This document shows, piece by piece, positions 1-9,886 of a stretch of DNA of 64,000 nt (its first letter is position 1; each line of letters begins with the position of its first letter). The stretch spans positions 178,333 to 242,332 of the forward strand of contig NZ_JABBDX010000005.1 in NCBI RefSeq assembly GCF_012847335.1. The letters are read 5' to 3'. The position numbers were made by a program, and so were the translations under genes. Under the pieces are notes generated by a model. That model ran no database searches. It had not been told where the DNA came from and was given only the letters and a program-made list of their open reading frames with translations. Origin of the DNA: Psychrobacter sp. MF31. Lineage in GTDB: Bacteria; Pseudomonadota; Gammaproteobacteria; Pseudomonadales; Moraxellaceae.

Positions 1-128
1 AAATGCTCAGGCGCATTTACAGGCTTATTCGTTTGTAGATTATCTTGAAGCTGAGCTGGATTGACATTTTCTGCGGCTTTTTTAACTTCTGATTGATCGG
101 CTTTGGTAGTATTATTTATATCAGTCAC
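1..128 (-). CDS. 5' end of an unknown gene (partial)
   Basis: Only the first 42 or so codons are in the window; the gene runs off the left edge. It appears to start at a GTG codon with an AGGAG-type ribosome binding site about 8 nt upstream. The readable N-terminus (MTDINNTTKADQSEV...) is polar, rich in Asn, Gln, Lys and Glu, and has no signal peptide or membrane segment, so it looks like a disordered cytoplasmic N-terminus. I do not recognise the family. It points the same way as ppk1, but a terminator after ppk1 separates the two. Confidence 0.55.
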   Translation of the reverse strand, partial: MTDINNTTKADQSEVKKAAENVNPAQLQDNLQTNKPVNAPEH

Positions 129-290
129 TTGGTAACTCCTTGATTTTTAATTTTTAATAAGAAATAGCTTAGAATAATTGATGACTAATTTTCATTATAA
201 ATCGCTTCAAAACGCTCGCTAGTAGCTTGGCGTAGCAATATGTGAAAAATTGTGAGGTTCACGTTTGCTTTGTAAAATTTGCTCGGGATA

Positions 291-330
291 TTCAATAAAA
301 AAGCCCTCAAATCTATTTGTTTGAGGGCAT
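291..330 (-). terminator. Rho-independent terminator of ppk1
   Basis: A 9-bp perfect stem (GCCCTCAAA at 303-311 with TTTGAGGGC at 320-328) is followed on the minus strand by a run of six T. It lies about 55 nt past the ppk1 stop codon. Confidence 0.85.
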
Positions 331-383
331 ATTATTTTAAAAAGCAGTTACTTAAAAACTAATTAAAAATAAGTAAGCATTGC

Positions 384-2570
384 TCAGTTATCTTCAACCA
401 CGCTATTGATCGTTCTAAGCAGATGATTTTGCGCAATATGAGCGCTCTCACCATCTTTTGGCTGCAATTGATGCCAATGACCTTCGCCGTCAAGCTCCCA
501 AGCTTGGACATTATCTTTTAAATAGTTGATTAAGCCATCTTGATAAATTTGGTTAAACAACGCCTTGTCTTCAATCGGAAACGCCACTTCAACGCGGTGG
601 AATAAATTGCGATCCATCCAGTCCGCGCTGCTGCAATATAAGCGCTCATCGCCATCATTATAAAAATAATAAACGCGCGTATGCTCCAAAAAACGCCCGA
701 TGATGGAGCGAACGGTGATGTTTTCAGACAACCCTTGAACTTGCGGTCGCAAACAGCACATGGAGCGCAAAATCAGCTCAATTTTCACGCCAGCTTGCGA
801 GGCATCATACAGCTTGTCAATCAATCGGCGCTCAGTTAATGCATTGACTTTAATGATGATATGACCACGCTTACCTGAGCGAACGTTTTCGATTTCGTCA
901 TCAATAAATTTGATTAACGACTCATGCAAGGTAAATGGTGCATGAAGCAGCTTTTTCAGGTTGGCAGGTTTGCCCATTCCGGTCAGTTCTTGAAAAATTT
1001 TATGAACGTCTTCGGACATGTCAGGATCAGCGGTAAATAAGCCGTAATCGGTGTAGGCTTTGGCGTTGCCCGCGTGATAGTTTCCCGTTCCCATATGGAC
1101 ATAGCGGCGGATTTTGTTGTCCTCACGGCGGACAATTAGCATAAGCTTGGCGTGAGTTTTGTAGCCAACAATGCCATAAACGACCACCGCGCCTGCTTCT
1201 TGAAGATAGTTGGCAACCGCAATGTTCGATGCTTCATCGAAGCGGGCGCGAAGTTCGATCACGGCGGTGACTTCTTTACCATTTCGGGCGGCAGCCGCGA
1301 GCGCTTGAACGATTTCAGAATTGGTTCCGGAGCGATAAAGCGTTTGTTTAATGGCTAAAACTTTAGGATCATTTGCCGCTTGCCAAAGCAGGTTGACCAC
1401 AGGCGAGAAGGCATTGAACGGATGATGAACCAACACATCGCCTTTACGCATCGCGGCAAACATGCTGGTGCTGCGATCAAGCTTGTCAAGATCGCGGCGA
1501 AAGGCTTTGGGAATGACAAAGTTAAACGGCTGATAGCGCAGTTTTGGAAGATTAAAGTCAAAGAGCAATCGGGTTAAGTTAACCGGACCGTTGACGCGGT
1601 AAAGCTGACTGTCATGAAGTCCAAACTCATCAAGCAAATAGTCGCTCATGTGTTTTGGGCAATCGGTGGTCACCTCAAGGCGAACCTTATCGCCAAAACG
1701 GCGGTTTTCAAGCTCACCCTCAAGCGCTTTGGCAATATCGTCCACATCGTCCGCCAAGTCCAAATCGGCATTTCGGGTCAAGCGAAACTGATGGCAGCCG
1801 GTCACATGAACCCCCGGAAACAGCTCGCTGACGTGCTCATGAATGATGGCAGACAGCATGACATGATACTCTTTGCCGCCGGTCAGCTCATCCGGCAGGC
1901 GAATGACGCGCGGCAAGCTTCGCGGCGCAGGAACAATCGCCAAATTGATATCGCGACCAAAGGCATCTTTACCTTCTAAACTTGCGATAAAGTTGAGGCT
2001 TTTATTCACCAAACGCGGGAACGGATGCGCAGGATCAATACTGATTGGGGTCAAAACTGGCATGACTTGCTCAATAAAATACTGCTTCATCCACGCCGAT
2101 TGCTCAGCGTTTAGCTCATCGCGTTTTAAATAGCGGATGTCCTCAAGCGCAAGCGCTGGCAAAATATCTTCATTAAGCAGTCGGTATTGCTCATCAATCG
2201 CTCGGTGCGCAATGATAGAGATTTCATCAAGCACTTCGCTTGGTCGCATGCCGTGCGGCGTGGCGGCAACGTTGCCCAAATTGAGCTTTTGCATCAGCCC
2301 TGCCACGCGAATTTCAAAAAATTCATCCATATTGGATGAAAAAATAATCAAGAAAAATAAGCGCTCAAGAAGCGGATGATGTGGGCTTGCAGCTTGCGCC
2401 AATACCCGAAGATGAAACTGCAATAATGAGATTTCGCGGTTGATATAACTGTTTGCCGAATAGCTGCCGTCATCAAAACGCTGCCAGTCAATTTGCGTAA
2501 GTGATGTGATTGCCGTTTGTTGGATGCTTGGGTCTGAATTGTTCTTGTGATGGGTGAGCTTTTGAGTCAT
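384..2570 (-). CDS. ppk1: Polyphosphate kinase 1
   Basis: Cytoplasmic or membrane-associated enzyme that reversibly polymerises the gamma-phosphate of ATP into inorganic polyphosphate. The 728-residue protein covers all PPK1 regions: the N-terminal helical domain ([14 protein letters not shown]), the head domain, and two phospholipase-D-like catalytic domains. The motif KTHAKLML carries the expected autophosphorylated histidine (H473) and [10 protein letters not shown] the second essential histidine (H630). Their spacing of 157 residues equals that of His435 and His592 in the E. coli enzyme. The ATG start has an AAGGA 10-11 nt upstream. It is about 40 residues longer than E. coli Ppk, with the excess in a polar N-terminal extension. 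No ppx is adjacent. Confidence 0.97.
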   Translation of the reverse strand: MTQKLTHHKNNSDPSIQQTAITSLTQIDWQRFDDGSYSANSYINREISLLQFHLRVLAQAASPHHPLLERLFFLIIFSSNMDEFFEIRVAGLMQKLNLGNVAATPHGMRPSEVLDEISIIAHRAIDEQYRLLNEDILPALALEDIRYLKRDELNAEQSAWMKQYFIEQVMPVLTPISIDPAHPFPRLVNKSLNFIASLEGKDAFGRDINLAIVPAPRSLPRVIRLPDELTGGKEYHVMLSAIIHEHVSELFPGVHVTGCHQFRLTRNADLDLADDVDDIAKALEGELENRRFGDKVRLEVTTDCPKHMSDYLLDEFGLHDSQLYRVNGPVNLTRLLFDFNLPKLRYQPFNFVIPKAFRRDLDKLDRSTSMFAAMRKGDVLVHHPFNAFSPVVNLLWQAANDPKVLAIKQTLYRSGTNSEIVQALAAAARNGKEVTAVIELRARFDEASNIAVANYLQEAGAVVVYGIVGYKTHAKLMLIVRREDNKIRRYVHMGTGNYHAGNAKAYTDYGLFTADPDMSEDVHKIFQELTGMGKPANLKKLLHAPFTLHESLIKFIDDEIENVRSGKRGHIIIKVNALTERRLIDKLYDASQAGVKIELILRSMCCLRPQVQGLSENITVRSIIGRFLEHTRVYYFYNDGDERLYCSSADWMDRNLFHRVEVAFPIEDKALFNQIYQDGLINYLKDNVQAWELDGEGHWHQLQPKDGESAHIAQNHLLRTINSVVEDN

Positions 2571-2685
2571 GCCGCGATTCCTTATTTTTTGCCATTAAGG
2601 GCTTTTATTCTAGTCCGAAACCGCGATTTTGTCCTGATTTAACGCCACAATTTATAATAGCGCGATTTAATACGTCTTAATCATG

Positions 2686-3366
2686 TCATTTGGGCAAAAT
2701 CGCGCTGTTCATGCGCCGTTTAATGATGCGCTGCTTGTTTTTGAGTCGCCGATCGTTGCGATTTTTTTCATAATATTTGGGATTAGGAAGCATACTGATG
2801 AGCGTTGCTGACTCATCGCGGTTAAGTTTAGCCGCTGATTTATTAAAATAATGGTGCGCTGCGGCATCGATCCCATAAATGCCGTTGCCAAATTCAGCAA
2901 CGTTTAAATAAGCGGTTAAAATGCGCTTTTTATCCCACATTTTTTCGATCATCACGGTGATGACGGCTTCTTCACCTTTACGCCAATACGAGCGGTGCGA
3001 GGTTAAAAATAAATTTTTTGCCAATTGCTGAGTGATGGTTGAGCCGCCCGCCGCCATTTTTCCCGAGGCTTCATTTTTTTTATGAGCCGCTTCAATACCT
3101 TGCAAATCAAAACCGTTGTGCTGAGTAAATTTAGCATCTTCACTGACAATCGCTGCTTGCTTGACGGGTTTGGCAATGGCGTCATAATCCGCCCAAGACT
3201 GCGATACCTTGCCCATCGTCAATCGGTGACTGAGCATAAACATACTGTTGTTGATCGGCTGGGTTTTCCAAAGTGCCAATAGCCCTGCCACCATCAAATG
3301 AAACGCCACTACCAGCAGCATTGCCGCCAGCAATAAGCGTTTAAAAAATCTGCCCATTACGGTCAT
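2686..3366 (-). CDS. mtgA: Monofunctional peptidoglycan glycosyltransferase
   Basis: Membrane-anchored GT51 enzyme that polymerises lipid II into glycan strands without a transpeptidase domain. An N-terminal membrane segment (LLLAAMLLVVAFHLMVAGLLALW) is followed by the GT51 motifs in order: EDAKFTQHNGFD (containing the catalytic Glu), GGSTITQQLAKNLFL, RKGEEAVITVMIE and the YLNVAEFGNGIYGIDAAAHHYF region. I chose the ATG giving MTVMGRFF, about 226 residues, because a GGA lies 9 nt upstream and the membrane segment follows directly. The frame stays open to a TTG at 3423, but that start has no ribosome binding site. It lies downstream of ppk1 on the same strand with a 115-nt gap. Confidence 0.93.
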   Translation of the reverse strand: MTVMGRFFKRLLLAAMLLVVAFHLMVAGLLALWKTQPINNSMFMLSHRLTMGKVSQSWADYDAIAKPVKQAAIVSEDAKFTQHNGFDLQGIEAAHKKNEASGKMAAGGSTITQQLAKNLFLTSHRSYWRKGEEAVITVMIEKMWDKKRILTAYLNVAEFGNGIYGIDAAAHHYFNKSAAKLNRDESATLISMLPNPKYYEKNRNDRRLKNKQRIIKRRMNSAILPK

Positions 3367-3529
3367 GAAAACGATTCCAAAAAAAGCAGTTGCAGCCATA
3401 AAATATGCGTTAGCGCGCTGCAAGGTTGCATCATAAAATGCCAGTATCTTACCTAATCTCGGCTAAGCTGTCATTATCCGCACGATTTCTTTATGATAGG
3501 GTGACAACTTTGCAACATGAGGCAAGATA

Positions 3530-3841
3530 ATGCCGCAATATTCACCTTCAATGCTCAAGCAACTTCGCGCGGATATTTTAGCGCAGGTTTCTTTTTCTTC
3601 CCTTCCTGACGATATGACATGGTGGCTGCTTGGCACCAAAGGCTGCCATTTATGTGAGTTGGCTGAGCAGCGGCTAGTTGAGTTTCAAAGCGTTGTTCCG
3701 ATGTCTTATATAAACGTTGATATTGCCGATTTTGATGAGCCGCTCATGATGCAGTTTGCCACGCAAATTCCGGTGATTTTAACCCAAAACGCCCGCTTAG
3801 ATTTTCCTTTTTCCGTGCTTGATTTGCAAAATTTGCTTTGA
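3530..3841 (+). CDS. Glutaredoxin-like protein, DUF836 family
   Basis: Small cytoplasmic thioredoxin-fold protein of 103 residues. The motif LLGTKGCHLCELAEQRL contains a CxxC pair (C39, C42) after a beta strand, and QIPVILTQ gives the cis-proline strand of the fold, as in DUF836 proteins. It is probably a thiol-disulfide oxidoreductase; the substrate cannot be told. The start has GAGG about 10 nt upstream. It is divergent from mtgA and is followed by about 200 nt of AT-rich DNA before glcD, so it is probably a separate unit. Confidence 0.8.
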   Translation: MPQYSPSMLKQLRADILAQVSFSSLPDDMTWWLLGTKGCHLCELAEQRLVEFQSVVPMSYINVDIADFDEPLMMQFATQIPVILTQNARLDFPFSVLDLQNLL

Positions 3842-3920
3842 AATCGTCCTTTTGGTTTTTTATCTGTTCAAGACTTTGGAATCAAACAAAGTCGTTAGTG
3901 AATAAAGTGCTTATTTAATT

Positions 3921-3939
3921 CTAAATGATAATCATTGAA
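3921..3939 (+). promoter_or_regulatory. Fur-box-like site upstream of glcD
   Basis: An exact 11-bp core ATGATAATCAT (3925-3935) sits in a 19-bp window matching about 13 of 19 positions of the classical Fur consensus, about 110 nt before glcD. It would link the glycolate oxidase operon, which encodes an Fe-S subunit, to iron status. Direct Fur binding is inference. Confidence 0.45.
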
Positions 3940-4048
3940 TCATTATGATGAATAAACAGTCATTTTTAAGGTCAATAGTATTATGCCCGCCTAGTTTTAT
4001 GTGTAATAATGAAGGAATTGTTACTGAATAAAGCTAAGGAGAGCGACG

Positions 4049-5515
4049 ATGAGCCAAAGCCAAAAGCCAGATAAAATGGCGCTTGCGACCATGTTTCGCG
4101 CGTTTCTTGCGCCAGAATATGTCATTTGTGATGAAGAGACACAAAAGCCATTTGAATGCGATGGCTTATCCGTTTATTGCGATATGCCGCTTTTGGTGGT
4201 GCTACCAGGGACAGTTGAGCAGGTTCAAGAGGTGATGCGAATTTGCCATCGCTATGAGATTCCTGTGGTAGCGCGCGGCGCTGGAACGGGGCTTTGTGCA
4301 GGCGCTATGCCCAATCCTGACGGCGTTTTGCTCGTCTTATCCCGCTTCAAACACATTCTTGAGATCGACCCGCTTGCCCGCAGCGCACGCTTGCAACCGG
4401 GCGTTCGCAACTTAGCCATTAGCGAAGCGGCAAGCCACTACGGCTTATATTATGGTCCCGATCCCTCCTCTCAAATCGCCTGCTCCATCGGCGGCAATGT
4501 CGCTGAAAACTCAGGCGGCGTTCACTGTTTAAAATACGGTCTGACTGTTCATAACTTATTAAAGGTCGAGATGGTCACCGTTGAGGGTGAGCTTATTACC
4601 CTTGGCAGTGAAGGTTTGGATAATAACGGCATCGATTTGATGGCGCTCATTACCGGCTCTGAGGGCTTACTTGGCGTTATCACAGAAGTCACGGTCAAAT
4701 TGCTACCCACCCCATCGATCGCTCAGGTGATCATGGCGGCGTTTGACAGCGTTCAAGCGGCAGGCGATGCAGTCGGCGGCGTGATTGCTAAAGGCATCAT
4801 TCCGGCGGGGCTTGAAATGATGGACAGCCCCGCCATTATTGCCGCTGAAGCCTTTGCCCATGCGGGCTACCCAACGGACGCCCAAGCGTTGCTGCTTTGT
4901 GAATTGGACGGCAGTGAGGCTGAAGTGATTGAACAAATTGCGCAGGTTGAGCAGCTGTTTATCGACTTTGGCGCCACCGCCACTCGCGTCTCGCAAAGTG
5001 AAGCGGAGCGCGCGCTGCTTTGGAAAGGTCGCAAATCAGCGTTTCCTGCCGTTGGTCGAATTTCTCCTGATTACTACTGTATGGATGGCACGATTCCGCG
5101 AAGCCAGCTTGCCTTTGTCTTGACCGAAATGCAAAAGCTTTCTGATTATTATGGTTTAAAAGTTGCCAACGTCTTTCATGCCGGCGACGGCAATTTGCAC
5201 CCGCTCATTTTATTTGATGCCAACGTGGCAGGCGAGCTTGAACGCACCGAAGAATTTGGCAGTAAAATCTTGGAGCTTTGCGTCAAAGTTGGCGGCTGTA
5301 TCACCGGCGAGCATGGCGTTGGTGTTGAAAAAATCCGGCAAATGGCAGTTCAGTTTAATGATGAAGAGCTCACCCAATTTCACGCCATTAAACACGCCTT
5401 TGACCCTAATGGTCTGCTTAATCCCGGCAAAGGTATTCCGATTTTAAAGCGCTGCCAAGAATACCGAAGCCTTGATGCGATTAAAAACGATGCCCGACAA
5501 GGAGAGCCGGCATGA
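4049..5515 (+). CDS. glcD: Glycolate oxidase FAD-binding subunit GlcD
   Basis: Catalytic flavoprotein of the membrane-associated glycolate dehydrogenase, oxidising glycolate (and often D-lactate) to glyoxylate and passing electrons to the quinone pool through GlcE and GlcF. The 488-residue protein has the PCMH-type FAD fold: VVARGAGTGLCAGAMP, the GPDPSSQIACSIGGNVAENSGG stretch, ITGSEGLLGVITEVTV, and the C-terminal cap with HAGDGNLHPLILFD and GCITGEHGVGVEK, whose histidines serve the active site in this family. AAGGAG precedes the ATG. Its stop overlaps the glcE start by 4 nt, so the two are translationally coupled. No glcC-type regulator is nearby. Confidence 0.95.
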   Translation: MSQSQKPDKMALATMFRAFLAPEYVICDEETQKPFECDGLSVYCDMPLLVVLPGTVEQVQEVMRICHRYEIPVVARGAGTGLCAGAMPNPDGVLLVLSRFKHILEIDPLARSARLQPGVRNLAISEAASHYGLYYGPDPSSQIACSIGGNVAENSGGVHCLKYGLTVHNLLKVEMVTVEGELITLGSEGLDNNGIDLMALITGSEGLLGVITEVTVKLLPTPSIAQVIMAAFDSVQAAGDAVGGVIAKGIIPAGLEMMDSPAIIAAEAFAHAGYPTDAQALLLCELDGSEAEVIEQIAQVEQLFIDFGATATRVSQSEAERALLWKGRKSAFPAVGRISPDYYCMDGTIPRSQLAFVLTEMQKLSDYYGLKVANVFHAGDGNLHPLILFDANVAGELERTEEFGSKILELCVKVGGCITGEHGVGVEKIRQMAVQFNDEELTQFHAIKHAFDPNGLLNPGKGIPILKRCQEYRSLDAIKNDARQGEPA

Positions 5516-6570
5516 ACGATATCAGCGCTCAATTGATTGAGCAAGTCAAACAAGCAGCAAGTGACGGCACAGCGTTACAAGTCATCGGCGGCGGTAGCAA
5601 AGATTTTATGGGACGAACGCCAACAGGAACGCCTATTTCAATCAAAGCCCATAGCGGAATCATCAGCTATGAGCCAGTTGAGTTGGTATTGACCGCTCGC
5701 GCCGGAACACCATTGTCACAAATTAAAGAGGCTCTGAGCGAACATCAGCAAATGATGGCGTTTGAGCCGCCATTATTTGACGGTAATGCCACCTTAGGTG
5801 GAACGCTTGCTTGTCATTTATCCGGTGCGGCTAGAGCTTGGAGCGGCTCGATTCGCGATCATGTGTTAGGAATTCGCTTGATCAATGGCAAAGGCGAGCA
5901 TTTGCGCTTTGGCGGTCAGGTGATGAAAAACGTTGCCGGTTATGACGTGTCACGGATGCAAGCCGGCGCCATGGGAACGCTTGGCATCATTAGTGAGGTG
6001 AGCCTTAAAATTATGCCCAAACCTGCGGCAAGCTTAACGGTAGTTCAAGACATGAACGCCGCTCAAGCGATTGACACCATGAACCGCTTATCCGGTCAAG
6101 CCGTGCCGTTGACTGGCGCGTGTTGGTTAAACGGTCAGCTTTATTTGCGATTGGCAGGGGCAAAAAGTGCGGTTGAGACGACCGCTCGCGAGTGGCAAGG
6201 GTCAGCTTTAGATCATGGAGACGGCTTTTGGGAACAGCTTGGCGATCAGCGCTTGGATTTTTTTGCCAGTGACGCGCCGCTTTGGCGCTTTTCCGTCAAA
6301 AGTAGCTCGGAGCATGTCATGCCAAATGAGAATTGGTTGATTGATTGGGGCGGCGCTCAACGCTGGTTAAAAGGAGATTTTAATAAAGACGAGCTTGAAG
6401 CCATCGCTGAAAACATGGGCGGTCAAGTCAGCCTATATCGCGGCGGCAATCGCGATAGCGAGGTGTTTCACACTCAGCCTGAAGCGCTAAAGCTGATTCA
6501 TCAACGCTTAAAACATGCCTTTGACCCCAATACCATTTTTAATCCCGGACGGCTTTATAGCTGGATGTAA
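5512..6570 (+). CDS. glcE: Glycolate oxidase subunit GlcE
   Basis: Second FAD-binding subunit of glycolate oxidase. The 352-residue protein carries a shorter PCMH-type FAD domain: LQVIGGGSKDFMG near residue 25, FDGNATLGGTLACHLSGAARAWSG, and KNVAGYDVSRMQAGAMGTLGIISEVSLK. It ends with the AFDPNTIFNPGRLY motif typical of the family. It starts inside the glcD stop (ATGA overlap) and is followed 12 nt later by glcF with its own GGAG site. The gene order matches the known glcDEF operon. Confidence 0.94.
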   Translation: MNDISAQLIEQVKQAASDGTALQVIGGGSKDFMGRTPTGTPISIKAHSGIISYEPVELVLTARAGTPLSQIKEALSEHQQMMAFEPPLFDGNATLGGTLACHLSGAARAWSGSIRDHVLGIRLINGKGEHLRFGGQVMKNVAGYDVSRMQAGAMGTLGIISEVSLKIMPKPAASLTVVQDMNAAQAIDTMNRLSGQAVPLTGACWLNGQLYLRLAGAKSAVETTAREWQGSALDHGDGFWEQLGDQRLDFFASDAPLWRFSVKSSSEHVMPNENWLIDWGGAQRWLKGDFNKDELEAIAENMGGQVSLYRGGNRDSEVFHTQPEALKLIHQRLKHAFDPNTIFNPGRLYSWM

Positions 6571-6582
6571 TAGGAGAGCATC

Positions 6583-7791
6583 ATGCGAACCCAAATCAAT
6601 GTTAAATATTTAGACCATCCTGATATTGCTGAAGCCGATAGCATTTTGCGAACCTGTGTTCACTGCGGATTTTGTAACGCCACCTGCCCCACCTATCAAG
6701 AGCTTGGCGATGAGCGCGATGGTCCACGCGGTCGCATTTATTTGATGAAGCAAATGCTTGAGACCGGAACGGTGAGTGAAAAATCACAAAAGCATCTTGA
6801 TCGCTGCCTCACCTGCCGAAGCTGTGAGACCACGTGTCCATCCGGCGTTCAATACGGCAGATTGGCAGAAATTGGTCGCGATATTATGGAGCAGCAGCTT
6901 GAGCGACCACCCAACCAAAAGCTAAAACGCTGGCTGATTTTAAAAGTGTTGCCTTATCCGCGCCGATTTGGCTTTTTGTTAAAATTGGGGCAACTGTTTC
7001 GGGCGTTTTTACCGCGTGAGCTGAAAAACCAAGTCCCATTAAAACAAGTCACCAAGCCCTTGCCCAAACAGCAGCATGAGCGGCGGATGCTGGTTTTAGC
7101 AGGCTGCGCTCAACCGTCAGCCACGCCTAATACCAATATTGCCGCTGCTCGTGTGCTCGACAAACTTGGTATCAGCTTATTTGCTGCACCCGATGCCGGT
7201 TGCTGCGGCGCGGCAAGCTACCACATGCCCGCTCATGAAGAGGGGCTGAAGTTTATGCGCCGAAATATTGACGCGTGGTGGTCGCATATTGAATCCGGCG
7301 TTGAGGCGATTGTCATTAGCGCCTCCGGATGTGGCTCAATGGTCAAAGAATACGGCGAAAAGCTGCGTCATGACCCAGATTATGCTGCCAAAGCAAAGCG
7401 CGTCAGCGAGATGACCAAAGATTTAACCGAAATTTTGATTCAAGAAGATTTAGCAAAATTAGGACTAAAACGATCCGCGAAAAAAACGGCGGTTCATTGC
7501 CCATGTTCCTTACAGCATGGTCAAAAGCTTGGCGGCGTGGTTGAGCAAATCTTGCAAAAAGCAGGCGTTGAGCTGACCCGAACCCAAAACAAGCATTTAT
7601 GCTGCGGCTCAGCAGGAACCTATTCTTTATTGCAACCTGAATTAAGTCAAAGGCTGCTTAGCAACAAAATTACCGATTTAACCATTGATCACCCTGAGCA
7701 AATCGTGACGGCAAATATTGGCTGTCAGCTGCATTTAGGAAGTCAATCAAACGTTCCTGTGAAGCACTGGATTGAGCTGTTAGATGCTTAA
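6583..7791 (+). CDS. glcF: Glycolate oxidase iron-sulfur subunit GlcF
   Basis: Electron-transfer subunit connecting the flavin subunits to membrane quinone. Two ferredoxin-type 4Fe-4S motifs are intact: C25-x2-C-x2-C-x3-CP (CVHCGFCNATCP) and C75-x2-C-x2-C-x3-CP (CLTCRSCETTCP). Two CCG domains follow (AGCCGAASYHM, LCCGSAGTYSLL), as in heterodisulfide-reductase-like subunits. Length (402) is normal. It is the last gene of the glcDEF operon; 214 nt with no clear terminator separate it from the permease, so partial read-through is possible. Confidence 0.95.
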   Translation: MRTQINVKYLDHPDIAEADSILRTCVHCGFCNATCPTYQELGDERDGPRGRIYLMKQMLETGTVSEKSQKHLDRCLTCRSCETTCPSGVQYGRLAEIGRDIMEQQLERPPNQKLKRWLILKVLPYPRRFGFLLKLGQLFRAFLPRELKNQVPLKQVTKPLPKQQHERRMLVLAGCAQPSATPNTNIAAARVLDKLGISLFAAPDAGCCGAASYHMPAHEEGLKFMRRNIDAWWSHIESGVEAIVISASGCGSMVKEYGEKLRHDPDYAAKAKRVSEMTKDLTEILIQEDLAKLGLKRSAKKTAVHCPCSLQHGQKLGGVVEQILQKAGVELTRTQNKHLCCGSAGTYSLLQPELSQRLLSNKITDLTIDHPEQIVTANIGCQLHLGSQSNVPVKHWIELLDA

Positions 7792-7951
7792 TCAGTTTGT
7801 CTTTAACTGTTTTTTAAAGGAGTGAACAATAACTTATCGATGATGATTCATATTGAATTAAAAGTCTCAAAACTATTTAATCAAGAGAACAGATGAATAA
7901 CGGTAACAAGGATAAATAAGGTCAACATTTTCCTAGAAAATTGATCCTAGT

Positions 7952-7994
7952 CTTGTTATTTTATTCCAAGGGCATTACCGCTTATAATAACAAG
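7952..7994 (+). promoter_or_regulatory. Inverted repeat ahead of the lactate permease
   Basis: A perfect 9-bp inverted repeat (CTTGTTATT at 7952-7960, AATAACAAG at 7986-7994) flanks a 25-nt spacer and ends beside the permease ribosome binding site. A direct copy of TAACAAGGAT occurs again at 7904-7913. It could be a regulator's operator or a leader hairpin that masks the Shine-Dalgarno. No regulator gene is adjacent. Confidence 0.4.
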
Positions 7995-8005
7995 GATGGT
8001 TTATT

Positions 8006-9796
8006 ATGTATGTATTTTTGGCGCTCGCGCCCATTCTCGTAGTTCTTGTGTTACTTGTCATTTTACGGCTTCCCGCTAAAATTTCGATGGGCGTAGCTTA
8101 CCTTGTGACCGCACTTTTGGCGCTGTTTGTTTGGCATGCCAGCGGCGCTCAAGTGGCAGCAGCGACCGTAAACGGCATTATTGTTGCGCTCACCCTACTG
8201 TTTATCGTTTTTGCGGCGATTTTACTGCTGAACACCTTAAAAGAAGGCGGCGCCATTGTTGCTATCCGAAAAGGGTTTATGGACATCTCCCCTGATCGGC
8301 GCATCCAAGCGATTATCGTGGCGTGGTTGTTTTGTTCGATGGTGGAAGGCTCATCAGGATTTGGGACGCCCTCCGCGATTGGCGCGCCGCTACTGCTTGC
8401 GCTTGGCTTTCCTGCGATGGCTTGCGTGATGGCGGTATTGATTATTCAATCAACGCCGGTATCGTTTGGCGCGGTTGGCACGCCCGTTTTGCTTGGGGTT
8501 TGGACAGGGATCAATGACAAACCGGACATTGCGCAAGCAATTGCGCCGTTATCTCCTGAAAACTATTTATTGCAAATCACCGCCAACATCGGTCTGATTC
8601 ATGCCGTCGTTGGGTTTTTAATTCCACTCATTTTAAGCGCTTTTTTGACGCGCTTTTTTGGTGAAAAACGCTCGTTTATTGAAGGGCTAAAAGTTTGGCC
8701 ATTTGCCATTTTTGCAGGACTGAGCTTTACCATTCCTTATTATTTGGTCGCAAAGTATTTAGGTCCTGAATTCCCCTCGTTAGTTGGCGGCTTTATTGGC
8801 TTGATGATTGTTCTGCCCGCAGCTAAGCGCGGCTTTTTAATGCCAAAAGATATCTTTCATTTTGCGCCAAGAGCGTCTTGGGATAAAGATTGGCTGGGAA
8901 CGCTTACCGAAGAAAAATTTGACGATACCGTTGCGCCAAAATTTTCATTAATTCGTGCGTTTTCGCCCTATTTAATCGTCATTGCGCTATTGATTTTAAC
9001 GCGAACCATTGCCCCACTAAAAGCCTTTTTAACGGGCGATTTAACCAGCTTTGGCTTTAAAAATTTGTTTGGAACGACGATTTCAAGCAATATTCAGCTG
9101 GCGTATTCTCCCGGAACGATTTTGATCGTCACCTCATTAATTTGCATTTTACTGTTCAATATGAACGGCGCTATGGTGAAACGCAGCTGGCGCAATTCAG
9201 CTGTAACGATGGTAGCAGCTGCGCCTGCATTACTATTTTCCGTGCCGATGGTTCAGGTATTTATCAATTCAGGGTCAGCGGCGGACGTGGCAAACGCGCT
9301 TCCTGCCATGCCGATTTTACTTGCAGAAAGTGCGGCGGGTGCGTTTCAAAATGCGTGGCCCATGATTTCGCCTTGGATTGGTGCAATGGGTGCGTTTATT
9401 GCGGGATCAAATACGGTCAGCAACATGATGTTTGCCTATTTTCAGTGGTCAACGGCAACCCAAATTGGTCTTGATGGCAACCTTGCCGGTCAAGTGGTGG
9501 CGCTGCAAGCCGTTGGTGGCGCGGCGGGAAATATGATCTCGGTTCATAACGTGGTGGCAGCTTGCGCGGTCGTTGGTCTTATGGATAAAGAAGGTTATGT
9601 CATCCGAAAAACGCTGCTTGCCATGACCTATTATGTGATTCAAGCCGGACTGATTGGTATGGGACTCATCTTTGGGCAGCTTTGGTGGTGGATTTTGGCA
9701 GTGATTTGGCCCATTGCCTTTTTTGGCATCATGGCAATGATGTCTAAAAACGCCGCGGCTTCTGTTAAAATAGCTGAGCAAAACCGAGTAAATTGA
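8006..9796 (+). CDS. lldP: L-lactate/glycolate permease (LctP family)
   Basis: Inner-membrane proton symporter for L-lactate, D-lactate or glycolate. The 596-residue protein has about 13-14 hydrophobic segments and family motifs such as VEGSSGFGTPSAIGAPLLLALGF, SFGAVGTPVLLG, GAMGAFIAGSNTVSNMMF and GGAAGNMISVHNVVAACA. It is roughly 45 residues longer than E. coli LldP. It lies between glcDEF and lldD, so it probably feeds both dehydrogenases; sequence alone does not separate LldP from GlcA specificity. AAGGA stands 9-10 nt before the ATG. A long stem-loop separates it from lldD. Confidence 0.92.
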   Translation: MYVFLALAPILVVLVLLVILRLPAKISMGVAYLVTALLALFVWHASGAQVAAATVNGIIVALTLLFIVFAAILLLNTLKEGGAIVAIRKGFMDISPDRRIQAIIVAWLFCSMVEGSSGFGTPSAIGAPLLLALGFPAMACVMAVLIIQSTPVSFGAVGTPVLLGVWTGINDKPDIAQAIAPLSPENYLLQITANIGLIHAVVGFLIPLILSAFLTRFFGEKRSFIEGLKVWPFAIFAGLSFTIPYYLVAKYLGPEFPSLVGGFIGLMIVLPAAKRGFLMPKDIFHFAPRASWDKDWLGTLTEEKFDDTVAPKFSLIRAFSPYLIVIALLILTRTIAPLKAFLTGDLTSFGFKNLFGTTISSNIQLAYSPGTILIVTSLICILLFNMNGAMVKRSWRNSAVTMVAAAPALLFSVPMVQVFINSGSAADVANALPAMPILLAESAAGAFQNAWPMISPWIGAMGAFIAGSNTVSNMMFAYFQWSTATQIGLDGNLAGQVVALQAVGGAAGNMISVHNVVAACAVVGLMDKEGYVIRKTLLAMTYYVIQAGLIGMGLIFGQLWWWILAVIWPIAFFGIMAMMSKNAAASVKIAEQNRVN

Positions 9797-9803
9797 TAAA
9801 TAG

Positions 9804-9862
9804 CGCCTTGATATAATAGTAGTAAGTGGTTTAAATATTGAGAATATCAAGGCGTTTTCTTC
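9804..9862 (+). terminator. Intercistronic stem-loop between lldP and lldD
   Basis: An 11-bp perfect stem (CGCCTTGATAT at 9804-9814, ATATCAAGGCG at 9844-9854) with a 29-nt loop is followed by TTTTCTTC. It may act as a partial terminator or 3'-end stabiliser that sets permease and dehydrogenase transcripts apart. Confidence 0.55.
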
Positions 9863-9886
9863 ATAAAAATTCAGGAGTCTGCAAGC

